The notes under the pieces were generated by a model. The model ran no database searches and was not told the origin of the DNA. It saw nothing but the letters and a program-made list of their open reading frames with translations. The position numbers and the translations under genes were made by a program. This document shows positions 17,015 to 26,497 of a stretch of 53,980 nucleotides of DNA, piece by piece. Numbering within the stretch: the first letter of the stretch is position 1; every line of letters begins with the position of its first letter. The stretch comes from Clostridia bacterium (lineage in GTDB: Bacteria > Bacillota > Peptococcia > DRI-13 > SM3-B62), in the NCBI GenBank assembly GCA_018433675.1, contig JAHDQS010000023.1, positions 1 to 53,980 of the forward strand, written 5' to 3'.

Positions 17015-17413
17015 ATGGATAGAGAAAATTCTATTAAACTATTTGAAGAAAAAACTATTCGTACTCATTGGGATACGGAAAAAGAGAAATGGTATTTTTC
17101 TATTGTGGATGTGATTGCAGTCTTGATCAACAGCGAAAATCCACAGACATACTGGTGCGTTATGAAAAAACGCTTGATTGATCAATATTTGTTTGCCGAA
17201 AAGCAAGTGGTCTTTTGCGAAAAGAGTAAGCTTTTAGAAAAAGAATGGCTTGATATTTTACATAATAATCAAATTAGACTTGAAAAGATATTTGATGTTG
17301 ATATTGAGACGCAGGATTTTGATGTAATTGTTTCCCTATTGTTGTATCTAATTGTAAGCGTGACTTTTGAAGACAAATTCATAGATGCATTGAATAATGG
17401 GTACTTGAATTAA
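17015..17413 (+). pseudogene. Truncated DinD-like / BRO-N paralogue
   Basis: The first 50 or so residues are clearly homologous to the gene at 11137: IKLFEEKTIRTHWDTEKEKW, WYFSIVDVIAVLIN and TYWCVMKKRLIDQ. After that the similarity stops and an unrelated 80-residue tail follows (FCEKSKLLEKEWLDILHNN… to NNGYLN). The rest of the BRO-N domain and the DinD C-terminus are absent. ATG 17015 has GAGGAC about ten bases upstream. It may be a chimera formed by deletion and could still encode a small protein. Its promoter is a near copy of that of the full-length gene. Confidence 0.7.
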
Positions 17414-17475
17414 AGAATAATGACGAGAAAAGTCGATTTGAACGGTATGATATAGTATTGTGAAGATAATTTCAG

Positions 17476-18498
17476 ATGATGAGGGTGGGAATAATATGGC
17501 CGGAAAAAGGCGAATTTCTAAAATACGCTATGGAGGATTTCGTAGATAACTATCACTGGTGGAATGTACGTCGTTTTATGTTGGACGTTTTTGGCCGCTC
17601 CGGAGACACCTCAAAAGGCTATGAGGAAGTAAGGGATTATATAATGTACGGTGATGGGATCAAGGAACTGGGCTCCATTTTGGACAGGCATCGTCTTGTA
17701 TTTAGTGAGGAAAAACAATTGCAGGAGTTTATAAATCTTATTATGCTTGCAAAAAACAACACGCGTATCTGGGAAAATAACGGATATACGCCATCTGAGC
17801 TTCATGGTATTTTAAGCAAACGCAATAAAAATATTGTTAAGTTTCCAACATTGCAAAGACAGAAAATCGGACGCAACGACCCTTGCCCGTGCGGAAGCGG
17901 CAAGAAATACAAGAAATGCTGTGCTATGTTTGACGACGCCAAAACAGCGCAGTTAAGTTCTGACGAGTGTAGACTTTTCTATGAGACATGGTATGGCTTA
18001 ATGGGCTTTGTCAATGAACGAAAGAGGGTAATTAAAGCCAAAATCAAACCGGAATATCCTAACGCCGTCAGCGATATGTTGGTACATAAAGTCAGAGAAG
18101 TACTGTGGGAAAAGCCGGAGATGATAGATGAATATATTGGTGAAGCAGAGCTTTTGCAAGAGAAAATCGACATTTTGAAGCTGTGGAGAAAAAACCATAA
18201 AAAGGGGATGTTCTTTATCTTAGAGTACCAGCCGGAATATGCCGTTGCAATCGCTTCGAACGAGCAAGGCGAAGACAGACTTTACGGGATAAAAGGGATA
18301 AGCAATTCGGTGGCAAATACGTTACGACGAGGGTTGCCTGCCCAAATTGAAACTGTTTTGCTCCCGTTCAAAGGCAAGATTATCTATGACAGCTTTATAA
18401 GCTCTGCGCAGATAGGATATGCGGAAGGTGCAAGGGCGGTTTTCCAAGAGATGTATGACAAAGCAATAAAATACGGGATTATTACAAGCTTGGAATAA
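17476..18498 (+). CDS. SEC-C metal-binding motif protein, 5' end doubtful
   Basis: A 340-residue protein carrying a SEC-C zinc-binding motif at residues 131-149 ([18 protein letters not shown]), the same four-ligand motif found at the SecA C-terminus. The flanking regions are alpha-helical and match no family I know. The C-terminal part (about 210-335) reads like a small independent domain. The start is uncertain: ATG 17476 has no ribosome binding site, while an ATG at 17496 with GAGGGTGG seven bases before it opens a different frame that stops after 17 codons ([17 protein letters not shown]). A one-base frameshift may therefore have damaged the N-terminus. The function of stand-alone SEC-C proteins is largely unknown. 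Confidence 0.65.
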   Translation: MMRVGIIWPEKGEFLKYAMEDFVDNYHWWNVRRFMLDVFGRSGDTSKGYEEVRDYIMYGDGIKELGSILDRHRLVFSEEKQLQEFINLIMLAKNNTRIWENNGYTPSELHGILSKRNKNIVKFPTLQRQKIGRNDPCPCGSGKKYKKCCAMFDDAKTAQLSSDECRLFYETWYGLMGFVNERKRVIKAKIKPEYPNAVSDMLVHKVREVLWEKPEMIDEYIGEAELLQEKIDILKLWRKNHKKGMFFILEYQPEYAVAIASNEQGEDRLYGIKGISNSVANTLRRGLPAQIETVLLPFKGKIIYDSFISSAQIGYAEGARAVFQEMYDKAIKYGIITSLE

Positions 18499-18668
18499 AA
18501 AAACCCTGCGCGATATACAGCTTTCACGACAGATAGTGATGATTTCAGTTGCATTGGACATGGAGTTTGTAGACATGTTTACACAGTGATTTAACTAGAT
18601 TGTTTAAACATGTCTATACTACGTAGTGTGAGGCAAATTTAAGACTGGGCAATAATCGAATGATAATG

Positions 18669-18700
18669 AGAACGTCAAATTAATCTGGCGTTCTTTTTTA
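18669..18700 (+). terminator. Rho-independent terminator
   Basis: AGAACGTCA (18669-18677) pairs with TGGCGTTCT (18686-18694), one G-U pair, followed by a run of T. It is 170 bp after the SEC-C gene. Confidence 0.7.
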
Positions 18701-18811
18701 TGTTTAATGTTAATGCTAAAATAAAAGTATACCGGGTGCCGGTCGAAAAACAGGCCACGTCCATCTGAAATCCTGTGCGAGCTATGTTATGGCATGGAAA
18801 ATAGTAGGTAG

Positions 18812-18844
18812 AAGGCTGAGTATGCCGCAGGAATACTCAGCCTT
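18812..18844. repeat. Perfect 12-bp inverted repeat (hairpin)
   Basis: AAGGCTGAGTAT (18812-18823) and ATACTCAGCCTT (18833-18844) enclose a 9-base loop, with TTAAATA after it. It overlaps the ATG (18822) of the RhuM relic. It could be a weak terminator, an attenuator or the end of a small mobile element. Confidence 0.65.
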
Positions 18845-18997
18845 TAAATACCTGACATTCGTAGCTGCGACTGGTGATGACCCACAGAGTATTGAATTGC
18901 GTTACGAAGATGAGAACAGCTGGCTTACGCACTAAACACTACAATCAGTAAATGATTATAGCCGTCGGATTTAAAGTTAATTCTGAACGGGCGGACG
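18822..18997 (+). pseudogene. RhuM-family protein relic (copy 2)
   Basis: A 37-codon frame from ATG 18822 reads FKYLTFVAATGDDPQSIELR and YEDENSWLTH then stops; this is the typical RhuM N-terminus, where WLTQ normally continues. After an internal deletion MIIAVGFKVNSERA (18953-18994) reappears, which belongs about 80 residues further on in the family. It is a second, more decayed copy than the one at 12074-12490. Confidence 0.65.
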
Positions 18998-19166
18998 GTT
19001 GTCTTATCGAGACTCAAAGACCCGTTGTTTCAAGTAGGAACAGGCGTTAGGCACCTTGCCGGGACCATCCCCACGGTCTTTTTCAATGGTAAAGGTTTTG
19101 TATATTAGAGTTTTTTTGTGGTACATTGTAATAAAGCGAATTTGAATTTAGAATTGGAGTAAACCT

Positions 19167-20897
19167 ATGGAATTCTACTGGTATCCCTATCATATGATTT
19201 CGGTATTTTTAATATTAATATCCCTTTTTCTTTTCGGCTATATTTATAGTCGGCGACATTCGTTGGGAGCCAAGTATTTAATGGGCATGGTCGCCCTAAT
19301 GATCTTATGGATAATAGGGCAGGGGCTTGAAATTGCTGTAACCGGAATTAGGAACAAGATATTGTTTTCCAATATTCACTATATATCAATCACCTATTTG
19401 CCTGTACTGTATTTATACCTGACTCTGAGTTTCAGTGGTAATCACAGACTTGCCAAATCCAAACTCTTGCGATGGGTTTTAATTGTAGAGCCGGTAGTTT
19501 TGAACTTGCTCTTATGGATTGACCTTAATACAGAAATTCTACGGACCGGATTCTACCTGAAAGAGACGCCGATTGTCATTGTGGCGGGAAAGCAGTTTAC
19601 AGCATTGATGACGCCATTTATTATTTATAATTTTGTCTTAACCGGGACGATATTGATTATTCTTTTACGATCTTGGCTGGATAAAAGTTTTTATTACCGA
19701 AAACAGGCGAAATATTTGTTATTTGGTTTGTTGATACCAACAATGGTTACCTTGCTTTTTTTCTTCGATATAAATTTTTATGGTGTAGACATCACGCCGG
19801 TCAGCTTTATTTTTTCAGATATATTGATTGTGTACGGTATCTTGAAGCATGGCATGTACGGTTTGTCTGAAATTGCGCTGGATAATGTTTTTAATGAAAT
19901 GAAACCCAGTGTCATGGTTTATGACCAAGCGTTGAATTTAGTTAATATGAATGCCTCTTGCCTTGAACTTTTTGATTTGAAAAAGGGACAGGTTATCGGT
20001 AAGTCGGTTAGGGAAGTTTTCTCGAAAGTACGGGAAGTAAAGGATGCTCTGACACAAAAAGATTTTTTTCATGGTGAAGTGGACATTCCGTTTCATAATC
20101 AAATCAAGACTTATGACCTGACCGTTAATCCCATCGAGTCAGAAAACAACCAAAACCTGGGATGGATGGCTAACTTGTATAATATAACAGAGAGAAAATC
20201 TGCGGAGCGCCTTCTAATGGAAGACAAAAAGAATGCCCTGTCGTTGTTTGAGCTAAAGGAAAAGGAGCTCCTGGCTAATGAATCTGCTTTTTTGCAGGCG
20301 CAGATCAAGCCGCATTTCCTCTATAATTCATTGAATGTCATTGCTGCCATATGCCGTGTCGAACCGGAAAAGGCACGAATGCTGTTACTAGACTTGTCGG
20401 ATTACATGCATTACAGCTACGACCTGCGGAAGCTGGACGAGTTTATCAGTTTTAAGGACGAATTGGAGCTGATTTATTCCTATGTTAGAATAGAACAGGC
20501 CCGTTTCCAGAATAAAATTCAAGTTCATTTCGATTTAGACGAGGCAAAAGATTTAATGTTGCCCCCCTTGATCTTACAACCGTTGGTCGAGAACGCCATT
20601 CGACATGGAATCAGAAAAAAGAAAGAGGCGTGTACCGTTTCCTTTAGTCTGAAAAAAATATCGGACAAGTATATCATTCAAGTGGAAGACGACGGAATAG
20701 GTATGACCGATGAAAAATTGGAAGAAGTGATGACAGGTGAAGGTGCAAGAGGAATCGGCCTTCAAAATGTCCAGGAGCGATTAAGAAGGATTTATGGTAT
20801 CGGTATGGACATTGAAAGCCGGTATGGGCAAGGCACCAAGATTACCATTGTCATTCCGCAAGGAGGGGAAGCTTATGACAAGAGCAGTAATCGTTGA
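19167..20897 (+). CDS. 7TM sensor histidine kinase (LytS-type core)
   Basis: A 576-residue membrane kinase. Residues 1-228 form about seven hydrophobic helices, matching the N-terminal 7TM sensor of the HisKA_7TM group. Residues 240-340 form a PAS domain (MKPSVMVYDQALNLVNMNAS … YNITERK). A coiled-coil (about 345-375) leads to the His_kinase domain with the phospho-acceptor His383 in QIKPHFLYNSLN, and the ATPase domain has QPLVENAIRHGI, VEDDGIGM and GIGLQNVQERLRRIYG. The absence of a classic HisKA dimer domain is normal for this LytS/YehU class. Its end overlaps the response-regulator start by 23 bases, so the two are coupled. Ligand unknown; a membrane or small-molecule signal is likely. Confidence 0.9.
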   Translation: MEFYWYPYHMISVFLILISLFLFGYIYSRRHSLGAKYLMGMVALMILWIIGQGLEIAVTGIRNKILFSNIHYISITYLPVLYLYLTLSFSGNHRLAKSKLLRWVLIVEPVVLNLLLWIDLNTEILRTGFYLKETPIVIVAGKQFTALMTPFIIYNFVLTGTILIILLRSWLDKSFYYRKQAKYLLFGLLIPTMVTLLFFFDINFYGVDITPVSFIFSDILIVYGILKHGMYGLSEIALDNVFNEMKPSVMVYDQALNLVNMNASCLELFDLKKGQVIGKSVREVFSKVREVKDALTQKDFFHGEVDIPFHNQIKTYDLTVNPIESENNQNLGWMANLYNITERKSAERLLMEDKKNALSLFELKEKELLANESAFLQAQIKPHFLYNSLNVIAAICRVEPEKARMLLLDLSDYMHYSYDLRKLDEFISFKDELELIYSYVRIEQARFQNKIQVHFDLDEAKDLMLPPLILQPLVENAIRHGIRKKKEACTVSFSLKKISDKYIIQVEDDGIGMTDEKLEEVMTGEGARGIGLQNVQERLRRIYGIGMDIESRYGQGTKITIVIPQGGEAYDKSSNR

Positions 20898-21819
20898 TGA
20901 TGAATATTATGCGCAGCAGGGTTTAAAAATGGAACTGGACGATATTGACGGCATTGATGTGGTAGGCATGTATGACAATGGCGAAGATATGCTGAGGGAG
21001 CTGAACAAGGTAAAAGCTGATCTGATCTTTCTTGATATAGAAATGCCTGAAATAAACGGTCTGGAGCTTTTTGAAAAAATTTTGGATGCCGAAATCACTC
21101 CCTATGTTGTCTTCGTCACCGCTTACAACGAATATGCAGTCAAGGCTTTTGAAATCAATGCTTTTGACTATATTGTCAAACCGGTGACCAAGCGCCGGCT
21201 CAAAAAGACGCTGGAGCGGATGGAACTCTTCAATAATAAGGAAGAAAAAGGCGTTGTCTCCGTAAACTGTTTCAAACACTTCTCCATAATGATTGACGGT
21301 AAAGACATCAATTCAGGCTGGCGAACGAAAAAAGCCGAAGAACTGATTGCCTATCTCGTCAGTGGAGCAGGCGCCTACGTAACAAAAGACAAACTGGCGG
21401 GAAACCTGTGGCCTGACTTGAATCAGAAAAGTGCCATGTCCAATCTGTATACGGCCTACTATTATATAAAAAAACAGGAAAAGAACAAGCATATCAAAAT
21501 ACCTATCGAATCCGGTCGTGGAAAAATGCGGATCAATATAGAACATATGCATTGCGATTTTGTCGAATTTGAGAAAATGATTAAAACATCGGTGAAGAAC
21601 AATATCATTATAGATCCAATGACCCTTGAAAAAGTCTTGGAACTATATAAAGGAAAGTTTCTGGAAGACAGCTATTATGATTGGGCCATCCCCTTGCAGA
21701 ATTATCTGGAAATGCAGGCGGAGGGGGCCATGAAGTTGCTGGCTGCATATTATCGAAAAGAGGGTAACGGTGAAAAAACTTTATTTTATGAGAAGCAAAT
21801 AGCATTGATGAACGATTAA
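20875..21819 (+). CDS. Response regulator with SARP-type DNA-binding domain
   Basis: A 314-residue regulator. The receiver (1-120) has D8/D9, the phosphorylation site D54 in LIFLDIEMPEINGLE, TAYNEYA and the Lys in DYIVKPV. Then comes a winged helix (about 130-220: WRTKKAEELIAYLVSGAG … VTKDKLAGNLWPD … AMSNLYTAYYYIKKQ) and a helical BTAD-like domain to the end. This receiver-SARP-BTAD layout is known in clostridial regulators paired with 7TM kinases. ATG 20875 has AGGAGGGG six bases upstream, inside the kinase gene. A terminator follows, then the SLH-protein gene whose promoter carries 11-bp-spaced repeats, the spacing SARP proteins prefer. It most likely activates that gene (inference). Confidence 0.9.
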   Translation: MTRAVIVDDEYYAQQGLKMELDDIDGIDVVGMYDNGEDMLRELNKVKADLIFLDIEMPEINGLELFEKILDAEITPYVVFVTAYNEYAVKAFEINAFDYIVKPVTKRRLKKTLERMELFNNKEEKGVVSVNCFKHFSIMIDGKDINSGWRTKKAEELIAYLVSGAGAYVTKDKLAGNLWPDLNQKSAMSNLYTAYYYIKKQEKNKHIKIPIESGRGKMRINIEHMHCDFVEFEKMIKTSVKNNIIIDPMTLEKVLELYKGKFLEDSYYDWAIPLQNYLEMQAEGAMKLLAAYYRKEGNGEKTLFYEKQIALMND

Positions 21820-21821
21820 CA

Positions 21822-21858
21822 GAAAGTCCTTGGCTTTAAGCCGGGTGCTTTTTTTTTG
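21822..21858 (+). terminator. Rho-independent terminator
   Basis: AAAGTCCTTGGCTT pairs with AAGCCGGGTGCTTT over a tiny loop (one mismatch, several G-U pairs), followed by nine T residues. It separates the two-component operon from the surface-protein gene. Confidence 0.75.
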
Positions 21859-21877
21859 CATTTTTGACTTTTTTGTT

Positions 21878-21908
21878 GAGATTTTGTCGAGATTTTTAAG
21901 GATATAAT
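21878..21908 (+). promoter_or_regulatory. Activator-type promoter with 11-bp-spaced tandem repeats
   Basis: GAGATTTT occurs at 21878-21885 and 21889-21896, exactly 11 bp apart, followed six bases later by TATAAT (21903-21908). No -35 consensus exists at the proper distance. SARP activators are known to bind heptamer repeats with 11-bp spacing about 8 bp upstream of the -10, so this is a credible target of the regulator encoded just upstream. A looser third element (TTGACTTTTTTG) precedes the pair. Confidence 0.65.
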
Positions 21909-21962
21909 CAATTATCTAGTATTACGAAATTTCACTCTACGAATGAGAATAGGAGGAGACAG

Positions 21963-24900
21963 ATGAAAAGAAAAAATGTAAAAATATTACCCATTATACT
22001 GACACTGTGCATTATGGTTATGCTTATACCGTTGGTCACCTTGCCGGTGCAGGCGGCAGAAGCTTATGATTATGTTATAACAGCAAATGAAGATTGGGGT
22101 TATAATGTTTATCGCTCCGAAAAAGATCAAAACAATTTTTCTTTATTTTTAACAAAGCAGCCATTAAACACTACCATGCGTGACATTTCGGATGCCGTTG
22201 GTGCCGGATCAACTACAATTTGGTTTGGCGAATCAATGAGTGGGACAACTACGGATACGATTACAAATAAACTTCAACTAGAAGACGATATGATACAATT
22301 GGGATCGTATGAAACAAGTGGAGGGACCTATACATTAAAAGGTAGCTGTTCTAGCAATAGCTCGGGTTCGACAGCAGTGGTTGTTGGGCATGCATCTGTT
22401 ATAGTGGATGGCGCAGAAATAAAGAACTACGACGGTATGGTATTTTGCAATGGCGGTGGCGGTTCCGCCTCAAATGCCAGCAATGGTACCATTACCGTTC
22501 AAGCAAATAGTCTGATTTGGAGTAGCAAAAGCCATGCCATCAAGAATATTAATGCAGGTAACATCATAATAAATGGAGGAACGGTAACAAGTTCGTCAGA
22601 TGTTAATAGCATTCATAACTTAGGTTCGGGAAATGTTACTATAAACGGAGGTACTGTTAGCTGTCCTAGAGGAGATGCTATCTATAATGAAGGGACCGGT
22701 AATATTACTATTAATGATGGCGATGTTACTGGAGACAACGCAATCTATAACTATAATAACGGCAGAATTACAGTAAATGGAGGTACGGTTTCCGGTGCAA
22801 GCACCGATGTTACAGCTGGTTATGCGATTTATAACAATTTAAGAGGAGAAATTTTTATAAACGGAGGTACTGTTGTCTCATCTACAGAGCATAACCAAAC
22901 TATTCTTTTAAAAGACGGGACAAGCAATGTATGCGTGTTGACAATTGCAGGTGGTACTGTAGAAAACACGGGAGATTGTACCGTTATACAAAACGAAGGA
23001 ACTGGTGACATCTTAATAAGTGATGGTACAGTTACTACTAGTGGTACATCTGCCTATGGCGTGAAAAATAACTCAACCGGAAAAATATATCTTGCATATA
23101 CGCCATCAATCAATGGTGGCAGTAAGGATATATACACATCATCGAGTGGCACGATTGTCGCTAAAGATTTAGATTTAGAGGATCCTTATACCGGAAGTGA
23201 AATTAGCGTGGATTACGATGGCAATATCACATCGGATGGTACAACTGTTGTTGTAAGCAATGTAACCGAAAATACTAACGATGACTTATTCGTATGTGAG
23301 ATGTCTGGTTATGTGTTTACTCTAAATGGTAGTGACCTTGTTATTTATAAACCGGACTATGATTATGTTATAACCAGTGGTTCGGAAGCATATGATTTAA
23401 GCTGTTCAGATAAGGGGCAGGATAACTTTTCTATCTATAAATCTAATATAACATTTTCCCAAGCCATTAATGAAATAACGTCTTTAGTTGGGTCCGATTC
23501 AACAACTATCTGGTTTGGTGATTCCATGAGTGGCACGAGTGTGAACACACTCTCTTCAGAAGCGCTTGATATTCAATCCGGTCAATTATACATTGGTTCT
23601 AATGGAACATATACAATTAAAGGAAATATAACAAATGGAAGTAGCAGTATGTTATATACTAACGGAGCATCCATTATAGTGGACGATGCAAATTTGTCTG
23701 CAAAAGGAGTTATCTCTAATAGCGGTGGCACAGTTACGATAGAAAGTGGCAGTACGCTCACAAGTACAGAATCTTATACCATCAACAACAGCAGTGGTGG
23801 CGAAATAATAATAAACGGTGGTACAATTGAATCCCAAGGTGAGGGTTTTTCTGCCGTAAGAAACAACCAGATTATGGGAGGTAATGTCATAATAAATGGG
23901 GGCACAATTACAGCAAGTAATGATGCATACGGAGTGGAAAATAAAAACTCAGGAGCAATTTATCTGTCTTCTACCCCTCAAATTACTGGTAGCAAGGCAG
24001 GAATTTATGCGAAGTATACTAATGATATTATTGCAAACGATGGAATCGTTAATACCTATTATACAGGAGATGCGATTAGTGTTTATATTGAAAACTGTAA
24101 TGTCGGGAGCGTTGCTGTAAAAGGTTTGAACAATAATGGAGACAAGTTTACCTGTGCTAATGATGGCTACTTCTTTAAACTGGATGGCACAAATCTTGTT
24201 ATAGATGCTATGCCTGCTACAGAAATTACATCCGCTAGCATAACAAGAATAACCCCGCCTTTGGCGGGAGCGACACCATCGGAGTATGCTTCGTTAACAG
24301 CGGAAGATCTTTCTTATACAATAACTGGTCTCACCTGGTTGAACAGTGATGGAAGCACATCTGCAACGCTAACAGAAGCTGGGAAATTCAAAGCGGAAAT
24401 GGTTTACAAAGCGCAAATTGAGCTGACCTCTGCAGATACTTACAAATTCCAGTCAGAGGGTTTAACACCAACAGTCGATGTCGGAACCGCGTCAGCGGGC
24501 ACAGTGTCGGGTGGTGATGTGTCGGGTAACAAGCTGACTTTCATCGTGACATTTAACGAAACAGAAGCAAAGTCAGTAACAGCCATTGAGGTGAAAACGC
24601 AGCCAACAAAATTGACCTATGCGGAGGGAGAAAACCTAGACCTCTCAGGCTTGGTGGTTACTCTAACTTACAACGACGGTAGCACTGAAGACATCGCTCT
24701 CGTGGATTTCGCGGCCAACAGTATCACTGCCAGCCCGACCGACGGCACGATGCTTTCCATGGCGGGCTACAACGGGCAGGCCGTGACCCTGACCTGCAAC
24801 AGCCATGAAGCGACGACGGATACTCTGACAGTAGGCGCAGCACCAGATATAACAGCCCCAAGCTTGACAGCAGGAGCTGTGACAAGAACAAGTGATACAG

Positions 24901-26483
24901 AAGGCACTGTGAAATTTACCTCAGATGAAGCCGGAAGCTATTATTATGAAGTAGTAGCAGATGGTGCAGGGGAGCCTGTTATCGATACAGGTGGAGCAGG
25001 AGTAGCGTGCACTACAGCTGAAACTACGATTACGGATCCTACAGGATTAACAGCAGGAGCCAAAGATATTTATATCAAAGTAAAAGATGCATCAGGAAAT
25101 GTGAGTACTGTCCTTAAGATTGATATAGCCGCTTACATTTCATCAGAAAGTGGTTCTAACGATGGCAACTCTTCTAGTGGAACAACAACTCAACCAAAGC
25201 AGGACTCTGTCATAGTTATTGTCAACGGTAAAGAGCAGGATGCAGGAAAAGAATCAAAGACAACTGAGGATGGTAAATCCACAGTTACTGTAGAAGTAGA
25301 CAACGAAGTAATTGAAAGAAAAATCGACGAAGAAATTAAGAATAATACAACCGGCAATGAAAACATAATTCAAGTTCCTGTAGTTGATACTGTGTCAGAA
25401 GTAGTTAAGGTTGAACTCACTGGTGATATTGTAAAGAAACTTGAGGAGAACAATTTTGATGTTTCTGTTAAACGGGACAATGTAGAATATATTATTCCGG
25501 CAGAAGAATTCACCATCAGCAAGGTAGCTGAAAATCTTGGTGTTACAGAAACCGATTTGGTAGACATAAAGGTTGAAGTTAAAATCACAAAATTGGATGA
25601 AAAAGTGATAGAGAAGTACAACGAAGTTGCTAATGCCAACGGTGCGGAGCTGGTATTCTCACCAGTATCCTTTGAAGTAATGGCTAAAACCACAAAGGCA
25701 GATGGGTCAACTGGAGCAGTAGGAATCAGTAAGTTCAATAACTATGTAGAAAGAGTTATGGAGGTACCAGAAGGCGTAGACCCAAGTACGATTACAACGG
25801 GCATTGTCTTTAACCCAGATGGAACTTATAGTCATGTACCAACTTCTGTATACCAAAAGGACGGAAAGTGGTATGCAAGCTTAAACTCCTTGACAAATTC
25901 AAACTACTCCGTTATCTGGAATCCTATTACAGTGAAATCTGTTGAGAATCATTGGGCGAAGGATGCAGTCAATGATATGGCATCAAGAATTATAATCTTT
26001 GAACCTGAAAAATTCGAGCCGAATAAAGCCATAACAAGAGCAGATTTTGCAGAATACATTGTTAGAGCTTTGGGGCTTTACAGAGAAGGAACAATGCATG
26101 AGAATAAATTCAAGGATGTGACTACTACTGATGATAGAACATTAGCCATACTAATTGCTAGTGAGTACGGAATTGTGTCAGGGTATCCAGATGGATCATT
26201 TAGACCAGAGGACTTAACTACACGAGAAGAAGCCATGGCCATGTACCAAAGAGCCATGAAGGTGACAAAGCTTACTGGAAATGATTTAAACCGATATCAG
26301 AATTATAAAGACTTTAAAGAGGTAAGCCAGTGGGCAGAAGCATGTGTAAAAGAAGTATTGTCAGCTCATGTGTTTAATGGTACAAGTACATCAACAATAT
26401 CACCTAAATCAAATTTGACCTATGCAGAAGCAGCACAGGCTATTAAAAACCTCTTGGTGGAATCGAAGTTGATCAACAATTAA
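21963..26483 (+). CDS. Large SLH-anchored surface protein with beta-helix-like repeats
   Basis: A 1506-residue exported protein. A signal peptide (about residues 1-32, ending VQA-AEA) is followed by two related modules beginning at about 36 and 467. Both open with DYVIT…, then SxxTTIWFG(E/D)SMSGT and GTYT(L/I)KG, and continue with many short INGGTV/ITVNGGTVS-type repeats typical of right-handed beta-helix adhesins. A bacterial Ig-like domain is near 870-960 (IEVKTQPTKLTYAEGENLDL). A Ser/Gly/Thr-rich hinge is at about 1060-1080. The end (1327-1506) has three SLH domains (NHWAKDAVNDM …, FKDVTTT … GYPDGSFRPEDLTTREEA …, YKDFKEVSQWAE…) that bind pyruvylated cell-wall polymer. ATG 21963 follows AGGAGGAG. 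It probably acts as an adhesin or polysaccharide-binding surface layer component under the adjacent two-component system. Confidence 0.9.
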   Translation: MKRKNVKILPIILTLCIMVMLIPLVTLPVQAAEAYDYVITANEDWGYNVYRSEKDQNNFSLFLTKQPLNTTMRDISDAVGAGSTTIWFGESMSGTTTDTITNKLQLEDDMIQLGSYETSGGTYTLKGSCSSNSSGSTAVVVGHASVIVDGAEIKNYDGMVFCNGGGGSASNASNGTITVQANSLIWSSKSHAIKNINAGNIIINGGTVTSSSDVNSIHNLGSGNVTINGGTVSCPRGDAIYNEGTGNITINDGDVTGDNAIYNYNNGRITVNGGTVSGASTDVTAGYAIYNNLRGEIFINGGTVVSSTEHNQTILLKDGTSNVCVLTIAGGTVENTGDCTVIQNEGTGDILISDGTVTTSGTSAYGVKNNSTGKIYLAYTPSINGGSKDIYTSSSGTIVAKDLDLEDPYTGSEISVDYDGNITSDGTTVVVSNVTENTNDDLFVCEMSGYVFTLNGSDLVIYKPDYDYVITSGSEAYDLSCSDKGQDNFSIYKSNITFSQAINEITSLVGSDSTTIWFGDSMSGTSVNTLSSEALDIQSGQLYIGSNGTYTIKGNITNGSSSMLYTNGASIIVDDANLSAKGVISNSGGTVTIESGSTLTSTESYTINNSSGGEIIINGGTIESQGEGFSAVRNNQIMGGNVIINGGTITASNDAYGVENKNSGAIYLSSTPQITGSKAGIYAKYTNDIIANDGIVNTYYTGDAISVYIENCNVGSVAVKGLNNNGDKFTCANDGYFFKLDGTNLVIDAMPATEITSASITRITPPLAGATPSEYASLTAEDLSYTITGLTWLNSDGSTSATLTEAGKFKAEMVYKAQIELTSADTYKFQSEGLTPTVDVGTASAGTVSGGDVSGNKLTFIVTFNETEAKSVTAIEVKTQPTKLTYAEGENLDLSGLVVTLTYNDGSTEDIALVDFAANSITASPTDGTMLSMAGYNGQAVTLTCNSHEATTDTLTVGAAPDITAPSLTAGAVTRTSDTEGTVKFTSDEAGSYYYEVVADGAGEPVIDTGGAGVACTTAETTITDPTGLTAGAKDIYIKVKDASGNVSTVLKIDIAAYISSESGSNDGNSSSGTTTQPKQDSVIVIVNGKEQDAGKESKTTEDGKSTVTVEVDNEVIERKIDEEIKNNTTGNENIIQVPVVDTVSEVVKVELTGDIVKKLEENNFDVSVKRDNVEYIIPAEEFTISKVAENLGVTETDLVDIKVEVKITKLDEKVIEKYNEVANANGAELVFSPVSFEVMAKTTKADGSTGAVGISKFNNYVERVMEVPEGVDPSTITTGIVFNPDGTYSHVPTSVYQKDGKWYASLNSLTNSNYSVIWNPITVKSVENHWAKDAVNDMASRIIIFEPEKFEPNKAITRADFAEYIVRALGLYREGTMHENKFKDVTTTDDRTLAILIASEYGIVSGYPDGSFRPEDLTTREEAMAMYQRAMKVTKLTGNDLNRYQNYKDFKEVSQWAEACVKEVLSAHVFNGTSTSTISPKSNLTYAEAAQAIKNLLVESKLINN

Positions 26484-26497
26484 TTAATTAATGTAAT

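Larger units (their letters stand above)
18499..19166. other. Intergenic region with relics and hairpins
   Basis: No intact gene. It holds a terminator (18669-18700), a 12-bp-stem hairpin (18812-18844), a RhuM relic (18822-18997) and protein-like scraps after it (QVGTGVRHLAGTIPTVFFNG at about 19035-19095). The kinase gene promoter must lie in the last 60 bases, but no consensus pair is evident. Confidence 0.45.

Noticed and set aside
22550-24000. Repeat array in the SLH gene as a CRISPR
   Set aside because: The repeated units are in-frame protein repeats (INGGT) of variable spacing, not constant direct repeats with unique spacers.
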